A DNA stretch of 64,000 nt from Paenibacillus alkalitolerans (GCF_016482785.1 NZ_JAEMXM010000012.1:97423-161422); one strand, 5' to 3'. Positions 54,794 to 63,925 are shown, counted from the stretch's first letter. Translations and numbers: made by a program. Notes: a model not told the origin generated them from the sequence alone.

Positions 54794-55381
54794 ATGGCTC
54801 AGCGGTTAGCGACCGAATACGTCAAAACCTGTCTGATGTTATCCGAAGCCCAATTATCGCAACTATTGCAGCTGTTTCACAATTATAATTTAAAGTTTAA
54901 AGTGAAGGTGCTTGAGAACGGAAGTCAAGAAATTGCCGTCGAAGACTTGACCGGAACAGATCTTGTCCTTACGTTTGAACGGAAACAAGGACATTACGTT
55001 CTGGAGGGTTCTTGCCGGTTTACGGACACGACTCTGGCGAACGCAATGAGGACAGCGGTTTCACAATTCAAAGGCGACGCCGTTGTAAACCGGATTTACG
55101 AGCATCACACGGTGGAGTATCAGTACCGTCAAGGTATCGTCACGCGCATTACGGAACGCAGCAAGCGCGGCGAAAGACTCATTTACGCGCATAAAGACAC
55201 CGTCGGCCAACTGACTGAAGTTTTCCGCAACCGTAATGTGGAAATTCAAATTCAAGTGGCGCAGCTTGAAATCGACGACCTGCTCGACCGACGTAACAAG
55301 AGCCGGGATGATACGGAGCTCAAGCGCATAGACGGCGAATTGTCTCGGCTTACGCGCCGGTTGTTTGTGCTGGAAGCTTGA
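54794..55381 (+). CDS. Protein of unknown function (195 residues)
   Basis: ATG 54794 follows GAGGGAGA. The protein has no signal or membrane segment. It has a helical N-terminus (MLSEAQLSQLLQLFHNYNLK), a beta-rich middle (KFKVKVLENGSQEIAVEDL, LVLTFERKQGHYVLEGSCRF) and a helical, charged C-terminus (LEIDDLLDRRNKSRDDTELK). The longer open frame up to 54539 overlaps engB and is not used. It seems a family typical of Paenibacillus-like genomes; I do not recognise a function. Confidence 0.7.
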   Translation: MAQRLATEYVKTCLMLSEAQLSQLLQLFHNYNLKFKVKVLENGSQEIAVEDLTGTDLVLTFERKQGHYVLEGSCRFTDTTLANAMRTAVSQFKGDAVVNRIYEHHTVEYQYRQGIVTRITERSKRGERLIYAHKDTVGQLTEVFRNRNVEIQIQVAQLEIDDLLDRRNKSRDDTELKRIDGELSRLTRRLFVLEA

Positions 55382-55392
55382 TCGTTCTATAG

Positions 55393-55421
55393 AATACCGC
55401 CTCGTTGGGCGGTATTTTTTT
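55393..55421 (+). terminator. Rho-independent terminator
   Basis: A perfect 9-bp stem (55393-55401 with 55408-55416) and seven T residues. Confidence 0.85.
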
Positions 55422-55580
55422 GTATTTCGCGGCATGCCAAGCCGCATTTCAACCGCGAATTGCATACCGTATGATGGATGGGCAATTGTTAAGATTTTTC
55501 CAAAGGCCGGTTTTTGAGAAAAAAACTATTGCATTTATGGGCAAATGATGTTACTTTTATCATCGTTGAAAAAAATTAAT

Positions 55581-55653
55581 AGGAACCAGGATTCACTCAG
55601 GACATGGATTATCGCGAGATTGATCCCCTAGAGCAGTGAATGACGTAGGTCCT
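55581..55653 (+). promoter_or_regulatory. Candidate structured leader of speD
   Basis: Outer stem AGGAACC/GGTCCT (one bulged A), inner perfect stem ATTCACT (55591-55597)/AGTGAAT (55635-55641) and a GGAT/ATCC pair within form a 73-nt folded segment 54 bp before the speD start. A promoter-like TTGCAT-17-TACTTT lies before it at about 55529-55557. Position and fold suggest control of polyamine synthesis; I cannot match it to a known riboswitch. Confidence 0.45.
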
Positions 55654-55706
55654 AGCGGATGAAATTTGTTTTACACATTTTATTCCTAGGAAGGGGGAAC
55701 CGAAAG

Positions 55707-56108
55707 ATGGAATACTCTACTTTCGGAAGACATGTTGCCGTTGACACTTGGGGCGTGGACTTTGACAAATTGAACAACGCCGAATGGCTTCAGTCCCAAT
55801 TGGTTGAAGCAGCAGAAGTCAGCGGTGCAACGGTACTATCGGTTCAATCCAAGCAATTCGAACCTCAAGGCGCGACGGTGTTGGTACTCTTGTCGGAGAG
55901 CCATCTCTCGATCCATACGTATCCTGAGAAGGGATTCGCCGCTATCGATTGCTACACGTGCGGCGATACGGTCGACCCGCAAATGGCGATCGACTACCTG
56001 GTGGACGTATTGAAACCGGAAACGGCGTATGCGAAAAAACTGGTCCGCGGCATCGGAGAACTTCAAGTTGTTGAACCGGAAATGAAAACTGCGGTTGCAG
56101 TAAAGTAA
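55707..56108 (+). CDS. speD: S-adenosylmethionine decarboxylase proenzyme
   Basis: It makes decarboxylated SAM for spermidine synthesis. A small prokaryotic form (133 residues) that cuts itself at ESHLSIHTYPE to give a pyruvoyl group from Ser (about residue 64). Other family motifs are GRHVAVDTWGVD at the N-terminus and FAAIDCYTCGDTVDP. ATG 55707 has AGGAAGGGGG upstream. The gene stands alone between terminators; speE is not in the window. Confidence 0.95.
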   Translation: MEYSTFGRHVAVDTWGVDFDKLNNAEWLQSQLVEAAEVSGATVLSVQSKQFEPQGATVLVLLSESHLSIHTYPEKGFAAIDCYTCGDTVDPQMAIDYLVDVLKPETAYAKKLVRGIGELQVVEPEMKTAVAVK

Positions 56109-56130
56109 GCGAATTAACAACGCAAATGAC

Positions 56131-56167
56131 ATGACCATGGAACTCGTGTTCCGTGGTCATTTATTTT
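56131..56167 (+). terminator. Rho-independent terminator of speD
   Basis: A 13-bp stem (56131-56143 with 56148-56160) with at most one mismatch, followed by TTATTTTT. Confidence 0.8.
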
Positions 56168-56214
56168 TCTCCCGTACATAGGATGTACAAACCCAAAGTG
56201 CAGGAGGAAACGTA

Positions 56215-56742
56215 ATGCTTATGCGAAAAGGGCCGCGTACAATCGTATTAGTGGTTATAGCGGTTATGGGAGTTTGGACCGTCATCCAGCTGATCGGCGC
56301 GCTTCGCTCCGACAATACGTCCGAAGACGCCAAAATTTTGCTTTACGAGGCTTCTTTGTTTCAAGTAGAGCTATTGAGCGGTTTCGCCGGCGAGGCGAAT
56401 AGACTGGCTGCTACGGACCAATTGAACGGGCTGAAACAGGCGGCGTATTCCGTTGAATATACGCATGGCAAACTTCTGAAAGCTTGGGGAGCGCCGCTGC
56501 CCGAGCTGCGTTCCGTTTCCCGCCTTATGGAATGGATCGTCCGGATGCAGATCGGCGGCGACAGGGCGTTGAAAGCGGAAGAAACAGAGCTGTTGGGCGC
56601 TGTCGGGCCTCATTTCCAACAGTTGCACGCGGCATATGCGCAATTGTTGACGCAAAGCGGCCATATCGTCGGCTCGCAAGCCGATATGATGAAGAAAGCG
56701 GATGATGCAATTGTGAAGCTGCTATCGGAGCATGTAAAGTAG
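56215..56742 (+). CDS. Membrane-anchored protein of unknown function (175 residues)
   Basis: GGAGGAAA stands before the ATG. One N-terminal membrane helix (TIVLVVIAVMGVWTVIQLIG), the rest helical and outside or at the membrane surface (SVEYTHGKLLKAWG, QLHAAYAQLLTQSGH). It resembles methyl-accepting-like helical bundles in character only. Followed by a long non-coding region with element A and then hemA. No function can be assigned. Confidence 0.7.
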   Translation: MLMRKGPRTIVLVVIAVMGVWTVIQLIGALRSDNTSEDAKILLYEASLFQVELLSGFAGEANRLAATDQLNGLKQAAYSVEYTHGKLLKAWGAPLPELRSVSRLMEWIVRMQIGGDRALKAEETELLGAVGPHFQQLHAAYAQLLTQSGHIVGSQADMMKKADDAIVKLLSEHVK

Positions 56743-56760
56743 CGCTTATACGTGCTCTGC

Positions 56761-56920
56761 CTTCCTTGAATTTACTTCGATGAAGGGTTTGGTTGTAACA
56801 TTGAAATTCATGAAGTTTGATGCAGAACTGATCAATTCAATGTTGCAACCAAACCTTCCTTTATTCGCGGTCTGGCTTCCTTGAATTTACTTCGATGAAG
56901 GTTTGGTTATAATATTGTCA
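56761..56920 (+). repeat. Structured repeat element A, upstream of hemA
   Basis: A 26-bp sequence occurs identically at 56761-56786 and 56876-56901. The segment after the first copy (arm L, 56782-56808) is complementary to arm M (56834-56859) over about 24 bp, giving a long hairpin. M can also pair with the segment behind the second copy (R, 56897-56917). CTTC-GAT-GAAG inside each 26-mer is a small hairpin of its own. CGCGGTCT lies between M and R. Element B upstream of hemE has the same plan. Confidence 0.75.
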
Positions 56921-56998
56921 TATATGTTAACCGGACAAGGCTGTCGCGCATTCAATATTTTGTCATTATTGTTTGAGGTACGGCTTGTCGATTTATGA

Positions 56999-57004
56999 TA
57001 TAAT
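56999..57004 (+). promoter_or_regulatory. Candidate -10 box of the hemA operon
   Basis: TATAAT about 60 bp before the hemA start. A poor -35 (TTGAGG, 20-bp spacing at 56973) is the best seen. If used, element A would be upstream of the transcript rather than in it. Confidence 0.4.
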
Positions 57005-57064
57005 GTCGAAAGTGCATGATTTGGACGAAAAGTATTATTTTTAAGTAGGAAGGCGGTGAACTCG

Positions 57065-58432
57065 ATGCACATTGTCGTCGTAGGCTTGAACTACCGGACG
57101 GCCCCTGTGGAAGTAAGGGAGCGGTTTGCCATCGCGCCCGAACGGCTGCCGCAAGCGCTCATGGAATTGAAGGCCGTGAAGAGCGTTCTCGAATGTGTCA
57201 TCGTGGGCACTTGCAACCGGACGGAAATTTACGCGGTCGTGGACCGCAAAAAAATATGCGGGCAACATATTCGGGGTTTCATTGAATCGTGGTTCGGCGT
57301 TGCGCGGGACAAATTTTCACCGTATTTGTATACGCATGAGGATGACGCGGCGATTGAACATCTGTTCCGCGTAGCGTGCGGTCTCGACTCGATGGTGATC
57401 GGCGAGACGCAAATTTTGGGCCAGGTTCGCGACGCCTTTCTGCTCTCCCAACGTGAGAAAACAACGGGCATGCTCTTTAATATGCTCTTTAAGCAGGCGG
57501 TTACCATGGCTAAACGCGCGCATTCGGAGACGGCGATCGGCGAGAACGCGGTATCCGTATCTTATGCGGCTGTGGAGCTCGGCAAACGCATATTCGGGAC
57601 ATTCGCAAAGAAGAACGTTCTTATCGTCGGAGCCGGGAAGATGAGCGAATTGACGGCGAAGCATTTACGCTCCGGGGGGGCGAAGAACATCGGCGTTGTA
57701 AACCGGACGCTTTCCCGCGCGGCGGAGCTTTCGGCCAAGTTCGGAGGAAGCGCGCATGCAATGGAGCAATTGCCGGAATTGCTTGCGCAATCCGATGTCG
57801 TTATCTCGTCGACAGGGTTTGAAGGCTTGGTGCTTAAGAGAAGGGATGTCGAAGCGGCGATGCGGCTGCGGCCGTCCCGACCGCTCTTTATGATCGACAT
57901 CGCGGTTCCGCGCGACCTGGACCCGGAGATACACAATGTTCCTAACGTATACTTGTACGACATCGACGATCTTGAAGGAATTGTCGAAGCGAACAAGGAA
58001 CTGCGCCGTCAGGAAGCGGCCAAGATCGAAGGGCTCATTGCCGCGGAGCTCGAAGCGTTCCATCAATGGTACCGGACGCTTGGTGTCGGTCCGGTCATCC
58101 GGGCGCTGCAGGACAAAGCGTCGTCCATTCACGAGGAGACGCTCGCAAGCATGCGCAACAAATTGCCCGATTTGTCCGAACGTGAGTGGAAAGTGATCAG
58201 CAAGCTCACCAAGAGCATGCTGAACCAGATGATGCATGATCCGATTTTACGCGTGAAAGAGATGGCGCCGGAACGCCGGGGAGATGAAGCGCTGGAGCAG
58301 TTCATTGCGTTGTTCGGGTTGGAAGAAGCGATGCAGCGCCAGCTGCGGGAACGGGAGACGCAGGCCGAAGCGGACCACTCCGAGGCGCCGGTAAGTTCCA
58401 TACGCAACCGCGGCTCCATGACCTTGGCGTGA
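57065..58432 (+). CDS. hemA: Glutamyl-tRNA reductase
   Basis: The first committed step of C5 heme synthesis, giving glutamate semialdehyde. The catalytic Cys is in IVGTCNRTEIYA (about residue 48). Then GETQILGQVRDAFLL, the NADPH-binding VLIVGAGKMSELTAKHL (about 183) and the C-terminal dimerisation helices. 455 residues. Start at 57065 behind GGAAGGCGG; GTG 57056 lies in the ribosome site. First gene of a six-gene tetrapyrrole operon ordered as in B. subtilis up to hemB. Confidence 0.96.
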   Translation: MHIVVVGLNYRTAPVEVRERFAIAPERLPQALMELKAVKSVLECVIVGTCNRTEIYAVVDRKKICGQHIRGFIESWFGVARDKFSPYLYTHEDDAAIEHLFRVACGLDSMVIGETQILGQVRDAFLLSQREKTTGMLFNMLFKQAVTMAKRAHSETAIGENAVSVSYAAVELGKRIFGTFAKKNVLIVGAGKMSELTAKHLRSGGAKNIGVVNRTLSRAAELSAKFGGSAHAMEQLPELLAQSDVVISSTGFEGLVLKRRDVEAAMRLRPSRPLFMIDIAVPRDLDPEIHNVPNVYLYDIDDLEGIVEANKELRRQEAAKIEGLIAAELEAFHQWYRTLGVGPVIRALQDKASSIHEETLASMRNKLPDLSEREWKVISKLTKSMLNQMMHDPILRVKEMAPERRGDEALEQFIALFGLEEAMQRQLRERETQAEADHSEAPVSSIRNRGSMTLA

Positions 58433-58454
58433 GCCAAGTAAGCGGGGTGCTGTC

Positions 58455-59288
58455 ATGATTACGAAAAATTGGATGTACGATTTAATAATTTATATATATG
58501 CCCTGAGCCTTCTGTTTTATTTCACCGACGTCGTTTCGAAGAACGACGGCGCCAAGCGGATGGGCGCAGGGCTGCTTGTTTTTGTGTGGGTGCTGCAAAC
58601 TTTGTTTTTCTTCGTCCGAATGTATGAACACCGGTATATGCCGCTGTTGACGATGTTCGAAATATTATTTTTCTTTTCTTGGCTGTTGGTCACCGTCTCG
58701 ATTGTGGCGAGCCGGTTTTATCCGTTGGGGTTCGCCGTCTTTTTCGTCAATGTGTTCGGATTTACCATTCTTGTGTTGAACTTAATGTCCGATCCCGGCG
58801 TTGCGCCGTCGGCTTTCGCGGCTTCGGAAGAGCTGCTCTGGCTTCACATCGCTTTGGCGCTGTTCAGCTATGCGGCTTTCGCTCTCTCGGCGGTGCTCTC
58901 CGGACTATATTTGTTTTTATACCGGCGGTTGAAAGGGAAACGATGGTCGCTCGCACTGAATCGTCTGCCGAGCCTCGAATCGATGGAGCGCCATATGTCG
59001 TTGTACGCCCTTGTCGGACTGCCGATGCTGATACTGTCGTTATCGCTCGGATCGGTATGGATGGTGCTGGAATATCAGTCGGCGGCCGCTCTGTTTTTCG
59101 ACTTTAAAGTGTTCGGGACGCTCGCAGTCCTGCTGTCATACGGTTGGTTGTTTGTGCTGAAGCGAAAGTTTCAAACCCCGGGAAACCGGCTCGCGCTTTG
59201 GAATTTGGCGAGCTTCGGAATCCTTCTTGCGAATTTTGCGTTCTCGAATTTCTTCTCCTCGATTCATCCGTGGTTCCCGTCGGGTTAA
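58455..59288 (+). CDS. hemX: CcsA/HemX-type membrane protein
   Basis: A 277-residue integral membrane protein with eight hydrophobic segments, of the cytochrome c assembly CcsA/ResC superfamily. The region HIALALFSYAAFALSAVLSG has the conserved His. In B. subtilis HemX sits in the same place and lowers the amount of HemA. It starts 22 bp after hemA. A His in FFSSIHPWFPSG near the C-terminus is also kept. Confidence 0.87.
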   Translation: MITKNWMYDLIIYIYALSLLFYFTDVVSKNDGAKRMGAGLLVFVWVLQTLFFFVRMYEHRYMPLLTMFEILFFFSWLLVTVSIVASRFYPLGFAVFFVNVFGFTILVLNLMSDPGVAPSAFAASEELLWLHIALALFSYAAFALSAVLSGLYLFLYRRLKGKRWSLALNRLPSLESMERHMSLYALVGLPMLILSLSLGSVWMVLEYQSAAALFFDFKVFGTLAVLLSYGWLFVLKRKFQTPGNRLALWNLASFGILLANFAFSNFFSSIHPWFPSG

Positions 59289-59327
59289 TAAACGCGGTAC
59301 GTGAAAAGAACGACAAGAGAGGTACGA

Positions 59328-59978
59328 ATGATGGAACAATTCAGCACTTACTACCCCCTCATGCTTCATTTGCGGCGGCGGAGATGCGTGGTGGTCGGCG
59401 GCGGGAAAATCGGTTGGAGAAGAACCAAGGCGCTTCTCGAAGCAGGCGCGAACGTCGTCGTCGTATCGCCTGATGCCGTACGGCCGTTGATGGAAGCTGC
59501 GGAGGAAGGCAAGCTGGCGTGGGAGCGCAGAACGTATCGGGTCGGCGATTTAGCCGGGGCGGCGCTGGCATTCGCAGCGACGAACGACCCGGCGGCGAAC
59601 GAGGCGGTTGCATCGGAAGCGGCAAGCTTGGGTGTGTGGATAACAGTGGCGGATGATCCGGAGCGAAGCGATTTTATAGTCCCGTCGGTCGTCCGCCGAG
59701 GGAGGTTGACGATTTCGCTGACGACGGGAGGAGCTAGTCCGCTTCTAACGAGGAAGATTGCCGGCGAGATCTCGGCCGCGTATGGCGAAGAGTACGCGGC
59801 GTATACGGAGGTGCTGGCGAGGCTGAGGCGGCGTATCAAGAACGAGATTGACGATCCCGCGCTGCGTCATGATAAGCTGGAGCTTTTGTTGGACATGGAT
59901 TTGCTTTCCGCGCTTGGCGGTGGCGAATCGCCAGATGAAGCGGAAAATCGCGCCTGGACGGCGCTCACAAGTGTATGA
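59328..59978 (+). CDS. sirC: Precorrin-2 dehydrogenase / siroheme synthase N-terminal domain protein
   Basis: An NAD-dependent enzyme that oxidises precorrin-2 to sirohydrochlorin. Its Rossmann motif is CVVVGGGKIGWRRTKALLEAGANV (in two parts: VVVGGGKIG, and LLEAGANV), followed by VADDPERSDFIVPSVVRRG and LTTGGASPLLTRKI, the family hallmark. 216 residues; there is no methylase domain, which is in cobA/hemD two genes on. ATG 59328/59331 follows AGAGAGG. It links siroheme and heme supply in one operon. Confidence 0.88.
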   Translation: MMEQFSTYYPLMLHLRRRRCVVVGGGKIGWRRTKALLEAGANVVVVSPDAVRPLMEAAEEGKLAWERRTYRVGDLAGAALAFAATNDPAANEAVASEAASLGVWITVADDPERSDFIVPSVVRRGRLTISLTTGGASPLLTRKIAGEISAAYGEEYAAYTEVLARLRRRIKNEIDDPALRHDKLELLLDMDLLSALGGGESPDEAENRAWTALTSV

Positions 59979-60011
59979 GAAGGCTAATTGTGTTACACTC
60001 GTAATATTCAC

Positions 60012-60045
60012 GAGGCAACCGGAGGTTGTCCGCGAGGTAATACCG
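60012..60045 (+). promoter_or_regulatory. Two-hairpin motif upstream of hemC (copy 2)
   Basis: Differs from 36250-36284 by two substitutions and one deleted base. Both small hairpins (GGCAACC/GGTTGTC and GGT/ACC) are kept; the changes fall in the loops or the joint. It lies between the sirC stop and the hemC start. Confidence 0.6.
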
Positions 60046-60078
60046 CAACAGGTACCGTCGGATAAGGCAGGTGGCGTC

Positions 60079-61038
60079 ATGACAAAGCGCACATGGGTGG
60101 TCGGTTCGCGACAAAGCGCTCTAGCGTTGACCCAAACCCAACAAGTGCTGGATGATTTGAAGAAGCTGGCCCGTACGCACGGGCTCGATTACGATTTCGA
60201 GATACGGAAAATTGTAACGAAAGGCGACCGTATCTTGGACGTTACTTTATCGAAGGTCGGAGGCAAAGGTCTGTTTGTGAAAGAGATAGAACAGGCGATG
60301 TTTGACGGCGAAATCGATTTTGCAGTTCATAGTATGAAGGATATGCCGGCGGAGCTGCCGGACGGCCTTACGATCGGCTGCATTCCGCAGCGCGAGGATC
60401 CCCGGGACGCTTTCATCTCGAGGACCGGCGCCGGGCTGACCGAGCTTCCTCAAGGAAGCTTGGTCGGGACAAGCAGCTTGAGAAGAAGCTGCCAGCTGCG
60501 CCATATGCGCCCCGATTTTGCGGTCGAGGCGATGCGGGGCAACATCGATTCCCGGTTAAAGAAGCTGGAAGACGGCGTGGCCGACGCCATAGTACTGGCG
60601 GCCGCCGGCCTGCATCGAATGGGATGGGACGATCGGATTACGGAGTATCTCGCCGCGGATGTTTGCGTGCCTGCCGTCGGGCAAGGGGCGCTTGCCATCG
60701 AATGCCGGGAGGGAGACGGCGAGCTTCGTTCCTTTCTGAAACTATACGATGATGAACGAACCGCTGGGGCCGTCGCGGCGGAGCGAGCTTTTCTCGCGGT
60801 TCTGAACGGAGGATGCCAAGTTCCGATCGGCGCGCATGCCGTGTTGAAGAAGCATTCGCCGGAAGGCGGTCATTTAATTGCGTTGACTGGCGTAGTCGGA
60901 AGTCCCGACGGATCGGTCTTGCTCAAAGAAAGTCTCGAAGGCAGCAACGCGCAAGAACTCGGCGCCCGCTTGGGGGAGAAGCTGCTTTCCATGGGCGCGG
61001 AGCGCATACTTGCCGATGCAAGGAGCGATGAAGGGTGA
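60079..61038 (+). CDS. hemC: Hydroxymethylbilane synthase (porphobilinogen deaminase)
   Basis: It joins four porphobilinogens into the linear tetrapyrrole. VGSRQSALALTQTQQV starts the protein. KGDRILD, FVKEIEQAMFDGEIDFAVHSMKDMP (quoted as two parts) and TSSLRRSCQLRHMRP bind the cofactor and substrate, and Cys in LNGGCQVPIGAHA carries the dipyrromethane cofactor (about residue 242). 319 residues. ATG 60079 has GGCAGGTGG upstream. The stop overlaps the next GTG start by 4 bp. Confidence 0.96.
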   Translation: MTKRTWVVGSRQSALALTQTQQVLDDLKKLARTHGLDYDFEIRKIVTKGDRILDVTLSKVGGKGLFVKEIEQAMFDGEIDFAVHSMKDMPAELPDGLTIGCIPQREDPRDAFISRTGAGLTELPQGSLVGTSSLRRSCQLRHMRPDFAVEAMRGNIDSRLKKLEDGVADAIVLAAAGLHRMGWDDRITEYLAADVCVPAVGQGALAIECREGDGELRSFLKLYDDERTAGAVAAERAFLAVLNGGCQVPIGAHAVLKKHSPEGGHLIALTGVVGSPDGSVLLKESLEGSNAQELGARLGEKLLSMGAERILADARSDEG

Positions 61039-62609
61039 ACGCTGAAAGAACCAAGGGAAGAGTGTTTTTGGTCGGCGCGGGTCCCGGGGACCCCAAATTA
61101 ATAACGCTGAGGGGTCTCGAGGCGATCCGGAAGGCGGATGTGGTCGTATACGACCGGTTGGCCAGCCCGAAGCTTCTGCGGCATATGAGACCGGATGCCG
61201 AGAAAGTGTTTGTCGGAAAATTGCCGGACAAGCATATGATGAAGCAAGAGGACATCAACCGCCTGCTCGTAGATTTGGCCGCGCAAGGAAAGACGGTCAC
61301 CCGGCTCAAAGGCGGCGATCCTTCCGTGTTCGGGCGCGTCGGAGAAGAAGCGGAGGCGCTTGCGGACGCCGGTGCGGATTTCGAAATCATACCCGGCGTC
61401 ACATCGGCTATCGCCGTTCCCGCGTATGCTGGCATCCCTGTGACGCACAGGGATTTTACGTCATCGTTCTCGATCGTCACCGGGCACGAGTATCCCAATA
61501 AAACATACAACGGCGTCGATTGGGACCACTTGGCCAAAGCTTCGGGAACTCTCGTATTTTTGATGGGCGTGGCCAATATCGACAATATTACGACCGAATT
61601 GATAACCGGCGGCATGAAGCCGGATACGCCTGTCGCTCTTATCCGTTGGGGAACATGGATGGAGCAGCGGACATTGACCGGAACGCTTTCCGATATTGCG
61701 GCCAAAGTGAAGGAGAGCGGATTTACCTCGCCTGCGGTCATTATCGTCGGCAAAGTCGTTAAACTGAGGCAAAAGATCTCTTGGTTCGAGAAGAAACCGC
61801 TGTTCGGACGCCGCATCTTAGTCACGCGCGCCCGCGCGCAAGCGAGCGGGTTGGTCGACGCAATCGACGATCTCGGAGGAGATGCCGTGGAATGTCCCGT
61901 CATCCGGACGCAAACCGTGACGCAACCTGCGGCCAGAGAAGCTCTGTACGGCGCTTTATCCCGAATCGAGCAGTTCGACTGGGTGCTGTTCACAAGCGTC
62001 AACGGCGTGGACCATTTCTTCCAAGCGTGCATGGAGATGGGGATTGACATTCGCCGAATGCATGGCGCGCGAATCGGCGCCGTCGGTCCGAAGACCGGCG
62101 ATGCTCTGCGCACGAGAGGCTTGATGCCCGACTTCATGCCCGCGTCTTACAGGGGAGAAGCGCTTGCCGAGAGCCTGCCGGAGACGCTTGCGTCCGGTCA
62201 ACGCGTTCTGCTTGCGCGAGCGGAAATCGCAGGAGAAGATTTACCCCGCATTCTTCGCGAACGCGGCATGTCCGTAACGGATGCCGGCGTTTACGAGACG
62301 GTGCTTTCCGACGAAGGGGCGGAGGAAGCGATCGAACTGCTTCGGGAAGGCCGTATTCATGCCGTTACGTTCACAAGCTCGTCGACGGTTCGCAATTTGT
62401 TCGAAGCGCTGCGCAAGCACGGTGTGGAACAGCCTTTGGATTTGCTGAAAGGGGTCGCCGTGTTCTGTATCGGTCCCGTAACGGCGGGCACGGTAAAGGA
62501 AAGCGGCCTGCACATAACAGCCGTAGCGGAAGATGCGACGGTCGATTCCTTGCTTCGCGCAATGGTTCAGTCATTCAACGGGGGGGAGACGCCACTTGAG
62601 TTTTCCTAG
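61035..62609 (+). CDS. cobA-hemD: Uroporphyrinogen-III C-methyltransferase / uroporphyrinogen-III synthase fusion
   Basis: Two enzymes in one chain of 524 residues. Residues about 8-245 are SUMT (CobA): [48 protein letters not shown] and [19 protein letters not shown]. Residues about 262-515 are Hem[44 protein letters not shown] and [16 protein letters not shown]. HemD closes the ring and CobA diverts the product to siroheme or B12, so one protein sits at the branch point. GTG start, overlapping hemC; its end overlaps hemB by 14 bp. B. subtilis has a separate hemD. Confidence 0.95.
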   Translation: MNAERTKGRVFLVGAGPGDPKLITLRGLEAIRKADVVVYDRLASPKLLRHMRPDAEKVFVGKLPDKHMMKQEDINRLLVDLAAQGKTVTRLKGGDPSVFGRVGEEAEALADAGADFEIIPGVTSAIAVPAYAGIPVTHRDFTSSFSIVTGHEYPNKTYNGVDWDHLAKASGTLVFLMGVANIDNITTELITGGMKPDTPVALIRWGTWMEQRTLTGTLSDIAAKVKESGFTSPAVIIVGKVVKLRQKISWFEKKPLFGRRILVTRARAQASGLVDAIDDLGGDAVECPVIRTQTVTQPAAREALYGALSRIEQFDWVLFTSVNGVDHFFQACMEMGIDIRRMHGARIGAVGPKTGDALRTRGLMPDFMPASYRGEALAESLPETLASGQRVLLARAEIAGEDLPRILRERGMSVTDAGVYETVLSDEGAEEAIELLREGRIHAVTFTSSSTVRNLFEALRKHGVEQPLDLLKGVAVFCIGPVTAGTVKESGLHITAVAEDATVDSLLRAMVQSFNGGETPLEFS

Positions 62610-63591
62610 AGTTCGGCATAGAAGATTGCGGTCGACCGCGGCGATGCGCGGTTTGGTAAGAGAAACAAGGCTTTCGCCGGAGCAATTCATTTATCCTATT
62701 TTCGTGACGACGGGAGAAAACGTGAAGGAAGAAATTCCGTCCATGCCGGGCGTGTTTCATCAGTCACTGGACCGGTTGGAGGATGAGCTTCAGGAGTTAA
62801 GAGAGCTCGGCCTCCGCTCGATTCTGCTGTTCGGGGTTCCCGACGCGAAAGACGAAGCCGCTTCATCCGCTTACGACGATGACGGGATAGTGCAGCGCGC
62901 GATCCGCCGGATCAAACAATTGGACAATGAATTGCTGATCGTGGCGGATACGTGCGTCTGCCAGTATACAAGCCACGGTCACTGCGGGATCGTGGAACAT
63001 CATCCGCATACGAAACGCGCGGAAGTCGCAAACGATCCGTCGCTCGAGCTTCATATCAAAACCGCCGTTTCCCAAGCGAAAGCCGGCGCGGACATGATTG
63101 CCCCATCGAATATGATGGACGGTTTCGTTTCCGCCATCCGCGCAGGTCTGGACGATGCGGGTCTCGATCACGTCCCGATCATGTCGTATACCGTCAAGTA
63201 CGCATCGGCATATTACGGGCCGTTCCGGGATGCCGCGCATTCCGCGCCGCAATTCGGCGACCGGAAGACGTACCAGATGGATCCGGCCAATGCCAGAGAG
63301 GCGCTTCGGGAAGCGGAATCGGACGTCGTCGAAGGAGCCGATATCTTGATGGTGAAGCCCGCGCTTGCATATCTGGATGTCATCCGCGCGCTGCGGGAAC
63401 AGTTCGAGCTTCCTCTGGCGGCTTACAATGTGAGCGCGGAATATTCGATGGTGAAGGCGGCTGCGCGCAACGGTTGGGTCGACGAACGCTCGGTCGTATT
63501 GGAGACGTTAACCGGCATGAAACGCGCCGGAGCCGATATTTTGATCACATATCATGCGAAAGACGCCGCCCGTTGGCTTCGGGAAGGTTGA
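62596..63591 (+). CDS. hemB: Delta-aminolevulinic acid dehydratase (porphobilinogen synthase)
   Basis: It condenses two aminolevulinates. The metal-site sequence is [16 protein letters not shown] (Cys-rich, zinc type; about residues 119-134). The Schiff-base lysines are in [17 protein letters not shown] (about 199) and [13 protein letters not shown] (about 252). 331 residues. TTG 62596 behind GGGGGGGAG gives the family N-terminus ([12 protein letters not shown]); the frame from 62533 lies in cobA-hemD. Last gene of the operon, closed by a terminator. Confidence 0.96.
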   Translation: MSFPRVRHRRLRSTAAMRGLVRETRLSPEQFIYPIFVTTGENVKEEIPSMPGVFHQSLDRLEDELQELRELGLRSILLFGVPDAKDEAASSAYDDDGIVQRAIRRIKQLDNELLIVADTCVCQYTSHGHCGIVEHHPHTKRAEVANDPSLELHIKTAVSQAKAGADMIAPSNMMDGFVSAIRAGLDDAGLDHVPIMSYTVKYASAYYGPFRDAAHSAPQFGDRKTYQMDPANAREALREAESDVVEGADILMVKPALAYLDVIRALREQFELPLAAYNVSAEYSMVKAAARNGWVDERSVVLETLTGMKRAGADILITYHAKDAARWLREG

Positions 63592-63617
63592 CGGGCACGG
63601 GAAATATAGAGCTTTCA

Positions 63618-63646
63618 ACGCGCCAGCTTCCAAGGCGCGTTTTTTG
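63618..63646 (+). terminator. Rho-independent terminator of the hemA-hemB operon
   Basis: ACGCGCC (63618-63624) pairs with GGCGCGT (63634-63640), then TTTTT. Confidence 0.85.
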
Positions 63647-63746
63647 CCTTCATCCGCGCAACTGTCATACTTTTGTCGCAGATGTACTCTATATAAAGTT
63701 GTTGCGGTATGGCGTTTAGGGCATAATGGGTTGTAAGTAAGTATTA

Positions 63747-63890
63747 TTCCTTTGAGTTACTTCGAAGAAGTTTTTCTTAAGATTCTAGAATTTATAAGTT
63801 TCAAAGTGAACGGCAATTCTAGAATCGCAAGAAAACCTTCCGCTAATCGCGGTCTTGCTTCTTTGAATTGGCCTCGAAAGAGGTTTTCTA
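63747..63890 (+). repeat. Structured repeat element B, upstream of hemE
   Basis: Same plan as element A. CCTTTGAGTTACTTCGAAGAAG opens it (from 63749), arm L (63767-63791) is complementary to arm M (63815-63841), AATCGCGGTCTTGCTTC follows, and a second copy of the unit, TTTGAATTGGCCTCGAAAG and AGG, ends it at 63883. Its arm sequence (around ATTCTAGAAT) is unrelated to that of A, yet the arms pair. The small hairpin CTTC-GAA-GAAG is CCTC-GAAA-GAGG in the second unit, a paired change. It ends about 36 bp before hemE. Confidence 0.75.
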
Positions 63891-63925
63891 ACTATTTTCG
63901 CACTATTTCATAGACGGGAGAAATT

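Noticed and set aside
56743..57064. T-box leader for hemA
   Set aside because: The T-box sequence AGGGTGGNACCGCG and a following terminator are absent.
60923..62137. 404-codon open frame on the minus strand
   Set aside because: Opposite the cobA-hemD fusion; composition is that of an antisense shadow of a GC-rich gene.
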